From JAGWRI01 sp963728785 (GTDB lineage Bacteria; Gemmatimonadota; Gemmatimonadetes; Gemmatimonadales; Gemmatimonadaceae): a stretch of DNA of 64,000 bases. The notes beneath the pieces were generated by a model. It made no database searches, had not been told where the DNA came from, and saw only the letters and a program-made list of their open reading frames with translations. Location: positions 1,426,001-1,490,000 of the forward strand of contig CAVSKV010000002.1 in assembly GCA_963728785.1 (NCBI GenBank), written 5' to 3'. The translations under genes and the position numbers were made by a program. This document shows positions 26,752 through 35,645 of the stretch, piece after piece; positions within the stretch are counted from its first letter, which is position 1, and each line of letters opens with the position of its first letter.

Positions 26752-27887
26752 ACGACCCGGCCGCACTGCAGGTGGGAGTGGTGTGCGACTTGCTCGAGGA
26801 GCACTGGCCGAGCATGGACCTCGTGGCGGATGAACTGCTGCGCACCCTCCCGCAGGTCGGAGCGCCTCGCATCGCGCCGGCACGGTTGCGTCCGTCGCCG
26901 CCCCGCTGGCCGGCGGCGCTGGCCCGGGCCACGGGCATACAGGCAGCCGTAAACGCCAATCGCTATCTGGACCGCCATCGGCGTTATCCCCGATGGCTGC
27001 GCCAGTATCGGGCGCAGTACGATGCGTATCACATCGTGGATCACACATATGCCCACCTAGTGCATGAGCTTCCCGCCGCACGAACGGTCGTCACATGCCA
27101 CGACGTGGACGCTTTTCGGTCGCTGTTCGATCCCGAGTACGAACGGCACTCGCGCATGTTTCGGGCTATGACGAAGCGCGTGTTGGATGGCCTGCGCCGG
27201 GCAGCCATCGTAACCTGCGACAGTGCGGCCACCCGCGACGCCCTGCTGACGCACGGGTTACGGACGAATCGACTCGAAGTGGTCCCTCTCGGTGTCCATC
27301 CGGCGTTCATGCCAGCCGAAGACGGGGTGCCTCACGCCGACCAGCTATTGCTCCTCCATGTTGGGAGCACGATTGCGCGGAAACGGATCGACGTTCTGCT
27401 TCGGGTATTCGCTCGCGTCCGCGACCAGGTGCCCGCGGCGCAGCTGGTGCGCGTGGGCGGCGCATTCACGGCCGAGCAAATGACATTGGCCAAGGCGCTC
27501 GATGTGGCCCAATCGATCACGGTGATGCCGGTGATCCGCTACAGCGAGCTGGCGGACCTGTACCAGCGGGCCGCGCTTGTCTTGCTGCCATCCGAGGCCG
27601 AAGGATTTGGATTGCCAGTGGTCGAAGCGATGGCCTGCGGTACGCCCGTGTTAGCCAGCGACCTGCCGGTGCTCCGGGAGGTGGGGGCGGCGGCGGCGGC
27701 GTACGCGCCCGTGGCGAACGTAGAAGCATGGGAGGCGGCCGTCGTCGCATTACTGGCGGAGCGCGACATGGACCCGGAGGGGTGGAGCCAGCGCCGGCGG
27801 GCCGCGCTGAAACGGGCCTCCGAGTTCACCTGGGCGCGCTGTGCGCAGCGGATGGCCGAGTGCTATGCAGAGGTGGCGAATGGCTGA
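26748..27887 (+). CDS. Glycosyltransferase family 4
   Basis: 379 residues from ATG 26748. Has HIVDHTYAHLVHEL and TVVTCHDVDAF in the N-terminal half, and LLLHVGSTIARKRIDVLLRVF plus PSEAEGFGLPVVEAMACGTPVL in the C-terminal half. The layout matches mannosyltransferase-like GT4 enzymes, but specificity is not proven. Overlaps the next gene by 8 bp. Confidence 0.85.
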   Translation: MNDPAALQVGVVCDLLEEHWPSMDLVADELLRTLPQVGAPRIAPARLRPSPPRWPAALARATGIQAAVNANRYLDRHRRYPRWLRQYRAQYDAYHIVDHTYAHLVHELPAARTVVTCHDVDAFRSLFDPEYERHSRMFRAMTKRVLDGLRRAAIVTCDSAATRDALLTHGLRTNRLEVVPLGVHPAFMPAEDGVPHADQLLLLHVGSTIARKRIDVLLRVFARVRDQVPAAQLVRVGGAFTAEQMTLAKALDVAQSITVMPVIRYSELADLYQRAALVLLPSEAEGFGLPVVEAMACGTPVLASDLPVLREVGAAAAAYAPVANVEAWEAAVVALLAERDMDPEGWSQRRRAALKRASEFTWARCAQRMAECYAEVANG

Positions 27888-29025
27888 AGTCCGCGTGCTG
27901 CAGGTGGGAAAGTTCTACCCGCCCGACGAAGGCGGGATGGAGTCGCACCTGGAGGGACTGTGTCGGCACATGCGGGACCGGATCTACCTCGAGGTGCTGG
28001 TGTCGTCGCGCAACCGGTACACCACGCACGAAGTAATCGACGCAGTACCAGTGACTCGGGTGGGGACGGTGGCCACGGTGCGAAGCGCGCCAATCTGTCC
28101 GGAGCTGCGATGGCGAATAGGGCGGAGCAACGCCGATATCGTGCATCTGCACCACCCCAACCCGTCGGCATTTCTGAGCTATCTGGTCAGTGGCTATCGT
28201 GGGCGTCTAATCGTCACCTATCACAGCGACGTGGTGCAGCAACGTCTGCTGAACCTGGTTTATGAACCCATCGTCCGATCTGTGCTCGGGCGAGCGGATG
28301 CGATCATCGTGAGTTCTCAGGAATACATGGACACATCGCCCATGCTCGAACGGTACCGCGCCCAATGCGTGGTAATCCCGATGGCGGTCGATCCAGACCG
28401 GTTCACGACCGTGAACTCTGACGCCGTGGCGACGATTCGCCGGGCCTACGGCGACCGCATGGTCCTGGCTGTGGGTCGTTTGGTGTACTACAAAGGGTTG
28501 GAATTCTTAGTGCGCGCCATGCAGCAGGTGCGGGGGCATGCCGTCGTCGTCGGGCAGGGTCCGATGCGTGAAGCGCTCGTGGCCGAGACCCAGGCCTTGG
28601 GCCTTGCCGGGCGCATCACATTCCTGGGGCACGTGCCAGATCCGCTGCCCTACTACCATGCAGCCCGGGTGTTCGCCCTCCCGTCTCATCTGCGAAGTGA
28701 GGCATTCGGAATCGTCCAACTGGAGGCGATGGCGTCGGGGCTGGCGGTGGTGAATGCGCGGATTCCCTCGGGGGTACCGGCAGTCTCGATGGACGGGGTA
28801 ACAGGCATCACGGTACCGCCGGCCGATCCCGTGGCCTTGGCGGCGGCCATCAATAGGCTTCTCGACGACCCCATCCTGGCCCGGGAGATGGGAAACGCTG
28901 GGAGGCAGCGGGTCGCGGAACGCTATAGTTTGGAGGGCATGACCAAGCGCACCCTCGCCCTCTACGAAGATGTTCTGTCGGGCGAGGCACCGCGCTTCCG
29001 TTGGAGGACTCGTGTCGGAGCATAG
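27880..29025 (+). CDS. Glycosyltransferase family 4
   Basis: 381 residues from ATG 27880. Begins VRVLQVGKFYPPDEGGMESHL. The C-terminal half has VLAVGRLVYYKGLEFLVRAM and RSEAFGIVQLEAMASGLAVV. This pattern (KFYPPxxGGMExHL, then RxEAFGIVQLEAM) is common in rhamnosyl- or mannosyltransferases of exopolysaccharide loci. It overlaps the co-polymerase gene by 14 bp. Confidence 0.85.
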   Translation: MAEVRVLQVGKFYPPDEGGMESHLEGLCRHMRDRIYLEVLVSSRNRYTTHEVIDAVPVTRVGTVATVRSAPICPELRWRIGRSNADIVHLHHPNPSAFLSYLVSGYRGRLIVTYHSDVVQQRLLNLVYEPIVRSVLGRADAIIVSSQEYMDTSPMLERYRAQCVVIPMAVDPDRFTTVNSDAVATIRRAYGDRMVLAVGRLVYYKGLEFLVRAMQQVRGHAVVVGQGPMREALVAETQALGLAGRITFLGHVPDPLPYYHAARVFALPSHLRSEAFGIVQLEAMASGLAVVNARIPSGVPAVSMDGVTGITVPPADPVALAAAINRLLDDPILAREMGNAGRQRVAERYSLEGMTKRTLALYEDVLSGEAPRFRWRTRVGA

Positions 29026-31477
29026 ACTTGTGGAAACAAACCGCCCGGCGCAGAGCGGGACGCTGCCAGCGATCCCCTATTCTACCACGGCCGGCTTCCC
29101 CCCTGGGTTCGGAACGGATGGCTCTTCATCAAACGGCCCAAATCCGCTTCGGCAGTACCTCCACCTCGTGCAGCGGTACTGGTGGATCATCGCATTGACC
29201 ACGGCGCTTGGCTTGGGCTATCAGTGGTACGGGACGCGGAATGACCAGCCGCTGTTCCTCGCCTCGAGTGCTATTCGTCTGAACGATCAGAGTGCCGCGA
29301 TGAGCAGCAATCTCATGCCGGACTACAGTAACGGATTCGGCGGTTATACGGATCCCATACTGACGCAGGTACAGGTGATCAAGAGCCGCGTTGTCGCGGA
29401 ACGCGTGGTGGATTCGCTGGGGCTGCAACTGCAGAGCCAGACCCCTGGCTTCTACATGATGGAGTACTTCCAGCACGTGCAAGTGGCGCCCAACACACCG
29501 CTGGATACGCTGGAGTTCCACTTTTCGCCGTCGCATTTTCTGGTGCACACGGTTGACGCCTCGATCATTGGAGACTACGGGAAGCCCATGAGGATCGGCG
29601 GTGTCACGTTCACGCTGTCTCGCTTTCCCAAGTACAAGCCCGCGACGTTGGCAGTCGTGACGCGGGATGATGCCGCAAACCAGGTGCTTGCCGGTCTCAG
29701 CGCTAAGCCGCGCGAGATGACCTCGGTGATCGACATTTCATACACGTCGCACGATCCGGCGATGGCGCGCGACGTTGCCAGCGCCGCGGCGGAAGCCTTC
29801 AAATCGCAGAGCGAGGCATCAGCCCGACAGCAATCTCACAGCCGGCGCGTGTTCATCGAGGGTCAACTCGAGGCCACCGATTCCCTGCTTGAGATCGCCC
29901 AGGCCAGGATCGCTGCCTATCGGCGCAGCAATCTTGCCCTCAGCGCCCAGGACAGGTATACCGCGGAGCAGGCGGATCTCACGGTGGCAAACAAACAGGC
30001 CGAGGCGCTCCGTGAAGCACGGGCCAGCTATGAGTCCCTCCAGGCTGCGCTTCGGCGCTACCAGAACGGCGACGCCACGGCTCTACGCACGATTGCGTTC
30101 GTCGTCGATCCTGCTGCCAACTCGTCAGTCACCACGCTCTATGACGAGCTCATGCGGTATGAGCACGCGCGCGACTCGCTCACCACGGGGGCCTTCGCAC
30201 GGACAGCGGCCCATCCTGACGTGCAGCGCATCGATGCCCTCATCGCCGCCACGGAACCTCAACTGCTTGAGGCTGTGCAGAATCAGATCGACATGCTCAA
30301 CGGACGACTCGCTGCCGTGGACAATCTCGTGCGGGAACACTCGAGCGCGATCGCCCAGATTCCGGGCGCCGAGGAGACGGAGCAACGCCTGACACGCGAC
30401 GCGGACAACATCCTCAAGATGTCCGACAAGCTCAACGACGACCTGCAGTCAGCGAAGATTGCAGAAGCGGTGCAATCGGGCAACGTGGAGATCGTGGATC
30501 TGGCGCAGTTCCCGGCCGGATCACTTGGAGCCGGCCGGCGGCGAAAGATCGCGTACGGTGCGTTCATAGGCTTGTTGCTCGGCATCGGGTTGACCGTCCT
30601 GATGGACCGTCTCAACAGCAGCGTTCAGCGGTGGGAAGATCTGGAAACCATAATGCACGTACCAGGGCTGGCCCTGATTCCCCCGATCGTGGCCGAAGCG
30701 GGCGAAACTTGGCAAGGCCGCGTGCGGACCACCGCGCACCGATTCCTTCCCCGGCTGGTCTCTCATCACGGAATCGTTCCGGACGACGTGGGAAGCGAAC
30801 TCGTGATGGTGAACGACGTGCAGTCGTCAAGCGCGGAGTCGTACCGCAAGCTGATGACCAACTTGATGTACTCGTCGTCGCAGCCTGGTCTCCACGTCGT
30901 TGTGGTGACCAGCGCGTCTGCTGGAGAAGGCAAGACAACAACGGTTTCGAACCTTGCCGTGGCGTTCGCTCAACAGGGCCGGCGAGTCGTGCTCATCGAT
31001 GCCGATCTCCGGCGGGCTCGGATCCACGATGTGTTCGCCCTCAGTCTGGCGCCCGGACTCACCGATGTGCTGGTGGGGAACGCCACACTTGAACAGGGCA
31101 TCCATCCTTCGGGCATCGCCGGGTTGAACGTCATTCCGGCTGGCACACTGCCGCCTAACCCACTGGAATTCCTTGGTGGCGAGCGCATGCATGAGCTGCT
31201 CGCGTCGCTCCGTGAGCGCTTCGACGTGGTCCTTATCGACACGCCACCAGTGCTGATCACAGCCGATGCGGCCCTGATGGGGGTACAGGCCGACGGCGTG
31301 GTGATCGTGGTGCGGGCCGGCAAGTCCGATCGGGTCGCGACGCGGCGTGCCGTGGAGCAGATCGTGAACCTTGGCGGCCGCATGTTGGGGGCCGTACTGA
31401 ACGATCCCGATGCACGTACCCCGCGACAGAGCCGGTACAGCGAAGAATACTACGGCTACACGGCGCCTGCGGGTTAA
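29012..31477 (+). CDS. Wzc-type polysaccharide co-polymerase with BY-kinase domain
   Basis: 821 residues from GTG 29012, which has GGAGG four bases upstream. The N-terminal Wzz domain has its first membrane helix at about 56-75. A long periplasmic coiled coil (about 260-480) follows, and a second membrane helix at about 510-530. The cytosolic tyrosine autokinase has Walker A SAGEGKTTT (about 635), Walker A' VLIDADLRR (about 658) and Walker B VVLIDTPP (about 738). The tail ends with a tyrosine cluster (Tyr809, 813, 814, 816). Such proteins control chain length and coordinate Wzy polymerisation with export through the OPX protein. It closes the operon. Confidence 0.9.
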   Translation: MSEHRLVETNRPAQSGTLPAIPYSTTAGFPPGFGTDGSSSNGPNPLRQYLHLVQRYWWIIALTTALGLGYQWYGTRNDQPLFLASSAIRLNDQSAAMSSNLMPDYSNGFGGYTDPILTQVQVIKSRVVAERVVDSLGLQLQSQTPGFYMMEYFQHVQVAPNTPLDTLEFHFSPSHFLVHTVDASIIGDYGKPMRIGGVTFTLSRFPKYKPATLAVVTRDDAANQVLAGLSAKPREMTSVIDISYTSHDPAMARDVASAAAEAFKSQSEASARQQSHSRRVFIEGQLEATDSLLEIAQARIAAYRRSNLALSAQDRYTAEQADLTVANKQAEALREARASYESLQAALRRYQNGDATALRTIAFVVDPAANSSVTTLYDELMRYEHARDSLTTGAFARTAAHPDVQRIDALIAATEPQLLEAVQNQIDMLNGRLAAVDNLVREHSSAIAQIPGAEETEQRLTRDADNILKMSDKLNDDLQSAKIAEAVQSGNVEIVDLAQFPAGSLGAGRRRKIAYGAFIGLLLGIGLTVLMDRLNSSVQRWEDLETIMHVPGLALIPPIVAEAGETWQGRVRTTAHRFLPRLVSHHGIVPDDVGSELVMVNDVQSSSAESYRKLMTNLMYSSSQPGLHVVVVTSASAGEGKTTTVSNLAVAFAQQGRRVVLIDADLRRARIHDVFALSLAPGLTDVLVGNATLEQGIHPSGIAGLNVIPAGTLPPNPLEFLGGERMHELLASLRERFDVVLIDTPPVLITADAALMGVQADGVVIVVRAGKSDRVATRRAVEQIVNLGGRMLGAVLNDPDARTPRQSRYSEEYYGYTAPAG

Positions 31478-31483
31478 AGCTGC

Positions 31484-32718
31484 AGGATCCCATCGTGAAG
31501 CACGTAGGCCCCGTCGGCGTGGCGCAATGGCGCCACGCGATGCGTCATGAGGAGAACGGTGGTCGTGCCACGCAGCATGGCAATGACATGCAGAATCCGG
31601 GCTTCGCTCTTGGCGTTGAGCGCACTCGTCGCCTCATCCAAGGCGAGCAGTGTAGGACGCCGCGCGGGAGCGCCAGTCGTTGACGCTCACCGCCCGACAG
31701 GCGCACACCGCAATCGCCCACCACGGTGTCGAGGCCGATCGGGAGGCGCCATACGAACTCCTCGGCATCGGCCTACCGCAAAGCGTAGGCTATCTCGTCG
31801 ATCGTAGCATCGGGCCGTTCCCATCGTAGGTTCGCCGCCACCGAGTCATGAAACAGCAGTGTTTCTTGTGGCACACATACAATGGCGCGGCGCCAGTCAT
31901 CCAGATTGGCGTCGGTAGGTGCCACGCTGTCGAGGAGGATTCGACCGCCCATCGGGTGACGCAGCCCTAAGACAAGATTAGCGAGCGTGGTCTTTGCCGA
32001 GCCCGATAGCCCCGTGACCGCGGTAGATCTTGCTGCGGGAATGGACATGTCGACTCCCTGCAGTACGGCAGCCGCTCCATCGTATGCGAAGAGGTGATCT
32101 TCAAAGCGCTAGACGTTGCGCAGGACGACCGGCTCACCGGCGCTGGCGCCCCGCGCGCTGAAGGGTGCCTCGCGGCCCCCCGGCGCTGGGCGAGCACCCG
32201 CTGCATGGTCTCATAGCCAGGCAATTCGGGCACTGCATCACGCAGCCTTTGCTGCACGTCCATCAGATGCGGAAGCAGCCACCAGAGCAGGTACACGAGC
32301 ACGAGCGTCGCCGCGTTAAGTAGCTCCAGCGGGCGGCCACCACCGCCGCGTCGAGTCCCGTGCGGAGCTCGTGCCTCACATCCTGCTCGATCCGCACTCT
32401 CTCGACGATCTCCTAGCGCGCAATGCCCGCTCGCAACCAGGCGGTCACCACGAACGCGACGGGCACGGAGGGAAGGGTGGCGGTGAGGTCGAGCATCGTG
32501 AATGCGGCCGACACGGCGCGATCGATGTCACCCACCGTGCTCATGGTGCCTACTGAAACTCCCGCGGCGCGCAGCATCGGGACGACAACAAGGATTGTTG
32601 CGCCTTGTGCGACACCATCGATCAACGATACCGGCATGACCAACACGACCCGTCAGCGTCGCCCCTGGAGCACGGTCCGCACCAGTCGCAAGGCATCCGC
32701 GCCTCGCAAGTCAGCCAT
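31484..32718 (-). pseudogene. Decayed ABC transporter (permease-ATPase), lasso-type exporter remnant
   Basis: Reading on the minus strand from ATG 32718 (8-bp overlap with the nucleotidyltransferase stop), the frame runs through ALRLVRTVLQGRR, a TGA (32655-32653), then RVVLVMPVSLIDGVAQG. Further in-frame stops are TAG at 32415-32413, 32111-32109 and 31775-31773, plus frameshifts and an internal loss in the membrane domain. Recognisable pieces are the first helices (LIDGVAQGATILVVVPML), a Walker A altered to GLSGSAKTT, a Q-loop VCVPQETLLF, the signature LSGGERQRLAL, Walker B LALDEATSAL and an H-loop MTHRVA. An intact half-transporter would be about 580 codons; only about 410 remain. Confidence 0.8.
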
Positions 32719-33907
32719 TGGACGGCAGCATCCCGATGACGCGCCGACCGTACCGGGCGAGAAGACGAACTGGTCGCACAATGCGATACGCGAAGAAAAC
32801 AGGATCCGGCAATTCCACGAACTCCCAATCCTCTGGCGAGGGCCAGAAGATCCAACGGTAGACGAATCGAGCCCGGGCGGCGGGTCCACGCTGCACGCGA
32901 CAGTTGAACGCGAGCTTCGCTGCCGTCTCATCCGGGCCATCGTCACTGCTGCCAGTGATCACACGCAGCCAGGCTACCGCGGCCAGGCGCGCCACCACCG
33001 GATCGCCGTCGCAGAGCGCACGGGTTCGCTCGCTGAGTGGCGCGTCGAGCCAGGAGGAGGCGACGGTGCAGGCAAGCAGTAACGCGCGACGAGCTGCCGG
33101 GGCCGCCAGAATAAGCGGCATGATGTCGCCGCCTCGCCTTCGCAGGAGTTCCGCTACGGCTGCTACCCACTCGATCCGCTCCCACCGATGCTTGGCGCCG
33201 TGCAACGCCTGTAACAGCAATGCATCGTCTACGCTCAGCGACGGAATCAATCGGCCGCCCAGGGGAACGCCGTCGCGCCGAGCCCACAGCGCATCAACCG
33301 GCGGCATTCCGCCGAACCGAAGGGACAACGCTCGCAGGTGGAGCTCCACGAGCCCGACACCGGTCGCATCGATGAACGGGTAGTCCCCGTCGACCCGCCG
33401 AAACCACGCATCCTGGGAACTGCGAAATTGATAGACCGGGGCGTATCCCAACGCGCCTAATGCCGTGAATGCGCCAGCGATGTCCTGAGGGTGCACCAGC
33501 AGATCCAGGTCCACAAATGGGCGGCCCCCGAAATCGCCGTAGGCGCGCCACGCGAGCACAGGTCCCTTGAATGCCAGCACCGGGAGGCCGTGTGCCTCGA
33601 ACGTGTCGACGATCCGGCGCAGTTCGTTTGCCTTCGACAGAGCCAACGCGTGCGCCTCGCGTGCCTGCTGTTCGATAGAGGTCCATGTATCGGGTGGTAT
33701 CCGATTGCGAACACCTGACAGATGCCGGGCTCCCAGAATGGTGAGTCCGTGACGAACGAGCAGTGACGGAACCGCCTCCCATGCGGTCAGTTCAGTCATC
33801 GCGGAATCCAGGCGTTGCGCCGCCGCGTCGTCCATCACGGCGCGCGCCACGGCACAGAGCACGCGATACGCCGCCGCAGCTTGGCGCGGGTCCGTGTCAG
33901 CTTCCAT
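32711..33907 (-). CDS. Nucleotidyltransferase-family protein of lasso peptide clusters (NTP_transf_5-like)
   Basis: 398 residues from ATG 33907. The nucleotidyltransferase-like core has LPVLAFKGPVLAWRAYGDFG and RPFVDLDLLVHP (Lys114-Gly115, Asp133, Asp135), the KG...R..DxD pattern of the PF14907-type proteins that recur in lasso and other RiPP clusters. Its biochemical role there is not settled. The C-terminal half is helical, with AKHRWERIEWVAAVAELLRR. Its start lies inside the end of the B2-like frame (11-bp overlap), and its stop overlaps the exporter remnant's ATG, so it sits in the middle of a coupled operon. The frame opens to 34063, but the overlap favours 33907. Confidence 0.7.
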   Translation of the reverse strand: MEADTDPRQAAAAYRVLCAVARAVMDDAAAQRLDSAMTELTAWEAVPSLLVRHGLTILGARHLSGVRNRIPPDTWTSIEQQAREAHALALSKANELRRIVDTFEAHGLPVLAFKGPVLAWRAYGDFGGRPFVDLDLLVHPQDIAGAFTALGALGYAPVYQFRSSQDAWFRRVDGDYPFIDATGVGLVELHLRALSLRFGGMPPVDALWARRDGVPLGGRLIPSLSVDDALLLQALHGAKHRWERIEWVAAVAELLRRRGGDIMPLILAAPAARRALLLACTVASSWLDAPLSERTRALCDGDPVVARLAAVAWLRVITGSSDDGPDETAAKLAFNCRVQRGPAARARFVYRWIFWPSPEDWEFVELPDPVFFAYRIVRPVRLLARYGRRVIGMLPSNG

Positions 33908-34262
33908 TGGAAGACGAATTCGCCGCGCCGGAGATGACCGGATTCGACATTGGAGGGTGGCCAGGAAGCATATTCCGAAGTTGGCTCGAGACATCGGAAT
34001 CAAACTCTTTCGACACCGTCGGGCAGTCTGCTCTGTAAGATCTCCTATATGGTCCCTGCCCATCTATCTGCAACCCCGCCATCCGGGTGTGCGCAGGCCA
34101 CCGGACTCTTCTTGCAAAGAAGGAATTGCACAGCAACGCCGCTTGACACGACGGCCGGCACACGGTGCCTGCGGCGACTTCATCGATCCGACTGCGCGCA
34201 TCCGGTAATCCTGGTGCGTGCACCCCCTCGCCAACGGAATCGTGACGGGAGGAGCGGATCAT
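33897..34262 (-). pseudogene. Probable degenerate lasso B2 (transglutaminase-like) leader peptidase
   Basis: A 121-codon frame that starts ATG 34262 in a 4-bp ATGA overlap with the kinase stop and ends 11 bp inside the nucleotidyltransferase gene, so its position is that of a real gene. Cys35 and Cys39, AALLC, RRVRWPAHTRMAG and IDGQGPY can be aligned loosely with the C-x11-RRGxPAxxRIGV-DG-F pattern of lasso B2 proteases. The AHAWVE-type block with the catalytic His is not there (YRRSYR instead), and about 50 N-terminal residues are missing. A second frame (GVAVQFLLCKK) also resembles B2 locally, so a frameshift is possible. The assignment depends mostly on context. Confidence 0.4.
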
Positions 34263-35266
34263 CGTTCACCGGGCCCCGAATCCGTCGCCAGTGCAGCGCG
34301 GCTTGCCATCTGGTAGAACTCTCCGAGCTCAGTCGCATTTGTTGGTGCGTGGATCCGCCAGACCGGAACCGTCGAGACCACCGACGCCAACGCGTGGAAT
34401 TCCGCCGTGCGCATGGCCCGATCGAGCAGTACGTTCGCGTAGGTGTTCGGCACGAGTGCCATGAGCGCATCACGCGGTGTGAGCCGCTGAACCGCCGTGC
34501 CCCCTGCCAATCGTTCGCCGTTGTCGAGTACATATGCGGCGATGAACAGCAGGCGCCCTTCGGTCGCGAATGCACCGCGAATTGACCTGAGGTCCAACTG
34601 GCGCTTTTCCCAGCCGGGCGCCATGAGCGGTAGCGCAGCCGAGTTTCCAAACAGAAGCGTGACCGAGTCGTCCCACAGTCGGATGGATGGCGTGGCGGAT
34701 TCGATCGCCCAGTGGCCGGCCTCTCGTACGAGCACCGCGATATCGTCGGAAATCACGCGATGCCCGCGCAGTGCAAATGCTGCGGCGATGGTGGACTTTC
34801 CGGCACCAGCCGGTCCGATGATCGCGATGGCAGCAGGTCCGGGCGCGGCCTCGACGGCTACTACACTCGCGTGAATGCAGGTGACGCCACGCAGCCGCAG
34901 GACGAGGCCGAACACCGGACCCAGCAGGTACGTCGCCGTCGCCTCGAGGCTCATGCCTCGGAGTCCCAACGCCCAAACCTCGTCGCCGCTGCGACGGACC
35001 AGAAAGCGCATGCCGTCACCGTAGGCCAGCAACAGATCGGCCCCGTTCTCAGCTGAACGTATCGCCACGGCGTCGGGCTCATGATCGGGGTCCCCGCCGG
35101 TGCTCCACAGCTCCGGGCCTGCTTGACCAGCCGGGTCGGTTCCGGCTGGAAATTCGCCGATGTGAATCCGCACGTCCGGAACGCCAGGGGCACTCGGAAT
35201 CAGGCCCGGAATGGCCACGTCGCAGGTCAGCGTAAGCCCAAAAGCACGGAAGAAGAAGGCTGCCAT
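34259..35266 (-). CDS. HPr-kinase-like protein of lasso peptide clusters
   Basis: 335 residues from ATG 35266; in-frame alternatives are ATG 35287, ATG 35320 and GTG 35338. The start FFFRAFGLTLTCDV is the usual opening of these proteins. The P-loop IIGPAGAGKST is followed by GHRVISDDIAVL, the HPr kinase/phosphorylase layout. In the paeninodin type of lasso cluster, a homologue phosphorylates the precursor's C-terminal serine. Here that is inferred only from context. It lies upstream of the B2-like frame with a 4-bp overlap and downstream of the candidate precursor. Confidence 0.75.
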   Translation of the reverse strand: MAAFFFRAFGLTLTCDVAIPGLIPSAPGVPDVRIHIGEFPAGTDPAGQAGPELWSTGGDPDHEPDAVAIRSAENGADLLLAYGDGMRFLVRRSGDEVWALGLRGMSLEATATYLLGPVFGLVLRLRGVTCIHASVVAVEAAPGPAAIAIIGPAGAGKSTIAAAFALRGHRVISDDIAVLVREAGHWAIESATPSIRLWDDSVTLLFGNSAALPLMAPGWEKRQLDLRSIRGAFATEGRLLFIAAYVLDNGERLAGGTAVQRLTPRDALMALVPNTYANVLLDRAMRTAEFHALASVVSTVPVWRIHAPTNATELGEFYQMASRAALATDSGPGER

Positions 35267-35478
35267 AATGACTCGGGGACGATGCATGGCGCGCGAACCG
35301 CCTGACAGGGTAAAGACCATCGCGGAATCACTTTTCACACCATTAGGTGCCGATTCACCCTGCCGAACTTCGCTCTAGGCACCATAATGGTTGGCGGGAC
35401 CAAACCTGTAGACGGGTTGGGCCCGCGACACCCTCCCGGCAGATCTACAGGATCTGGACATACGCAGTGGGGCTCTCT

Positions 35479-35580
35479 TTATCCTCCCATGTCACCATAT
35501 GTCGCGATGTCCGACAACAGACCATACGTTGTAAGTGCTGATTGGACATACCGTTTCGTGCTTGATACCGCCTGTCTCAT
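35479..35580 (-). CDS. Candidate lasso precursor peptide, truncated in the core
   Basis: A 33-residue minus-strand frame in the 380-bp gap between cyclase and kinase. The leader contains Y11-V-Q-S-A-L16, then G20, L22 and T27, matching the lasso leader pattern Y-x2-P-x-L-x3-G-x-F...T-x (P and F replaced by S and L). After T27-Y28 the core would begin at G29 but reads only GDMGG before a TAA (35481-35479). One base more in the GGAGGA run would continue it as DKESPTAYVQIL to a TAG at 35447-35445, placing a Glu at core position 8, a normal ring-closing position. No strong ribosome site. Small size makes chance resemblance possible. Confidence 0.45.
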   Translation of the reverse strand: MRQAVSSTKRYVQSALTTYGLLSDIATYGDMGG

Positions 35581-35645
35581 GGCGCGTCCGGCCCACACAG
35601 TCACGTTCGAGTCTGCAGGCCCAAGAAGCCGGTTGCCCTGAAGCG

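Noticed and set aside
31773..32048. Reading the ABC ATPase fragment as a separate functional gene
   Set aside because: It lacks the signature and Walker B motifs, which lie in other frames downstream, so it is part of the pseudogene.
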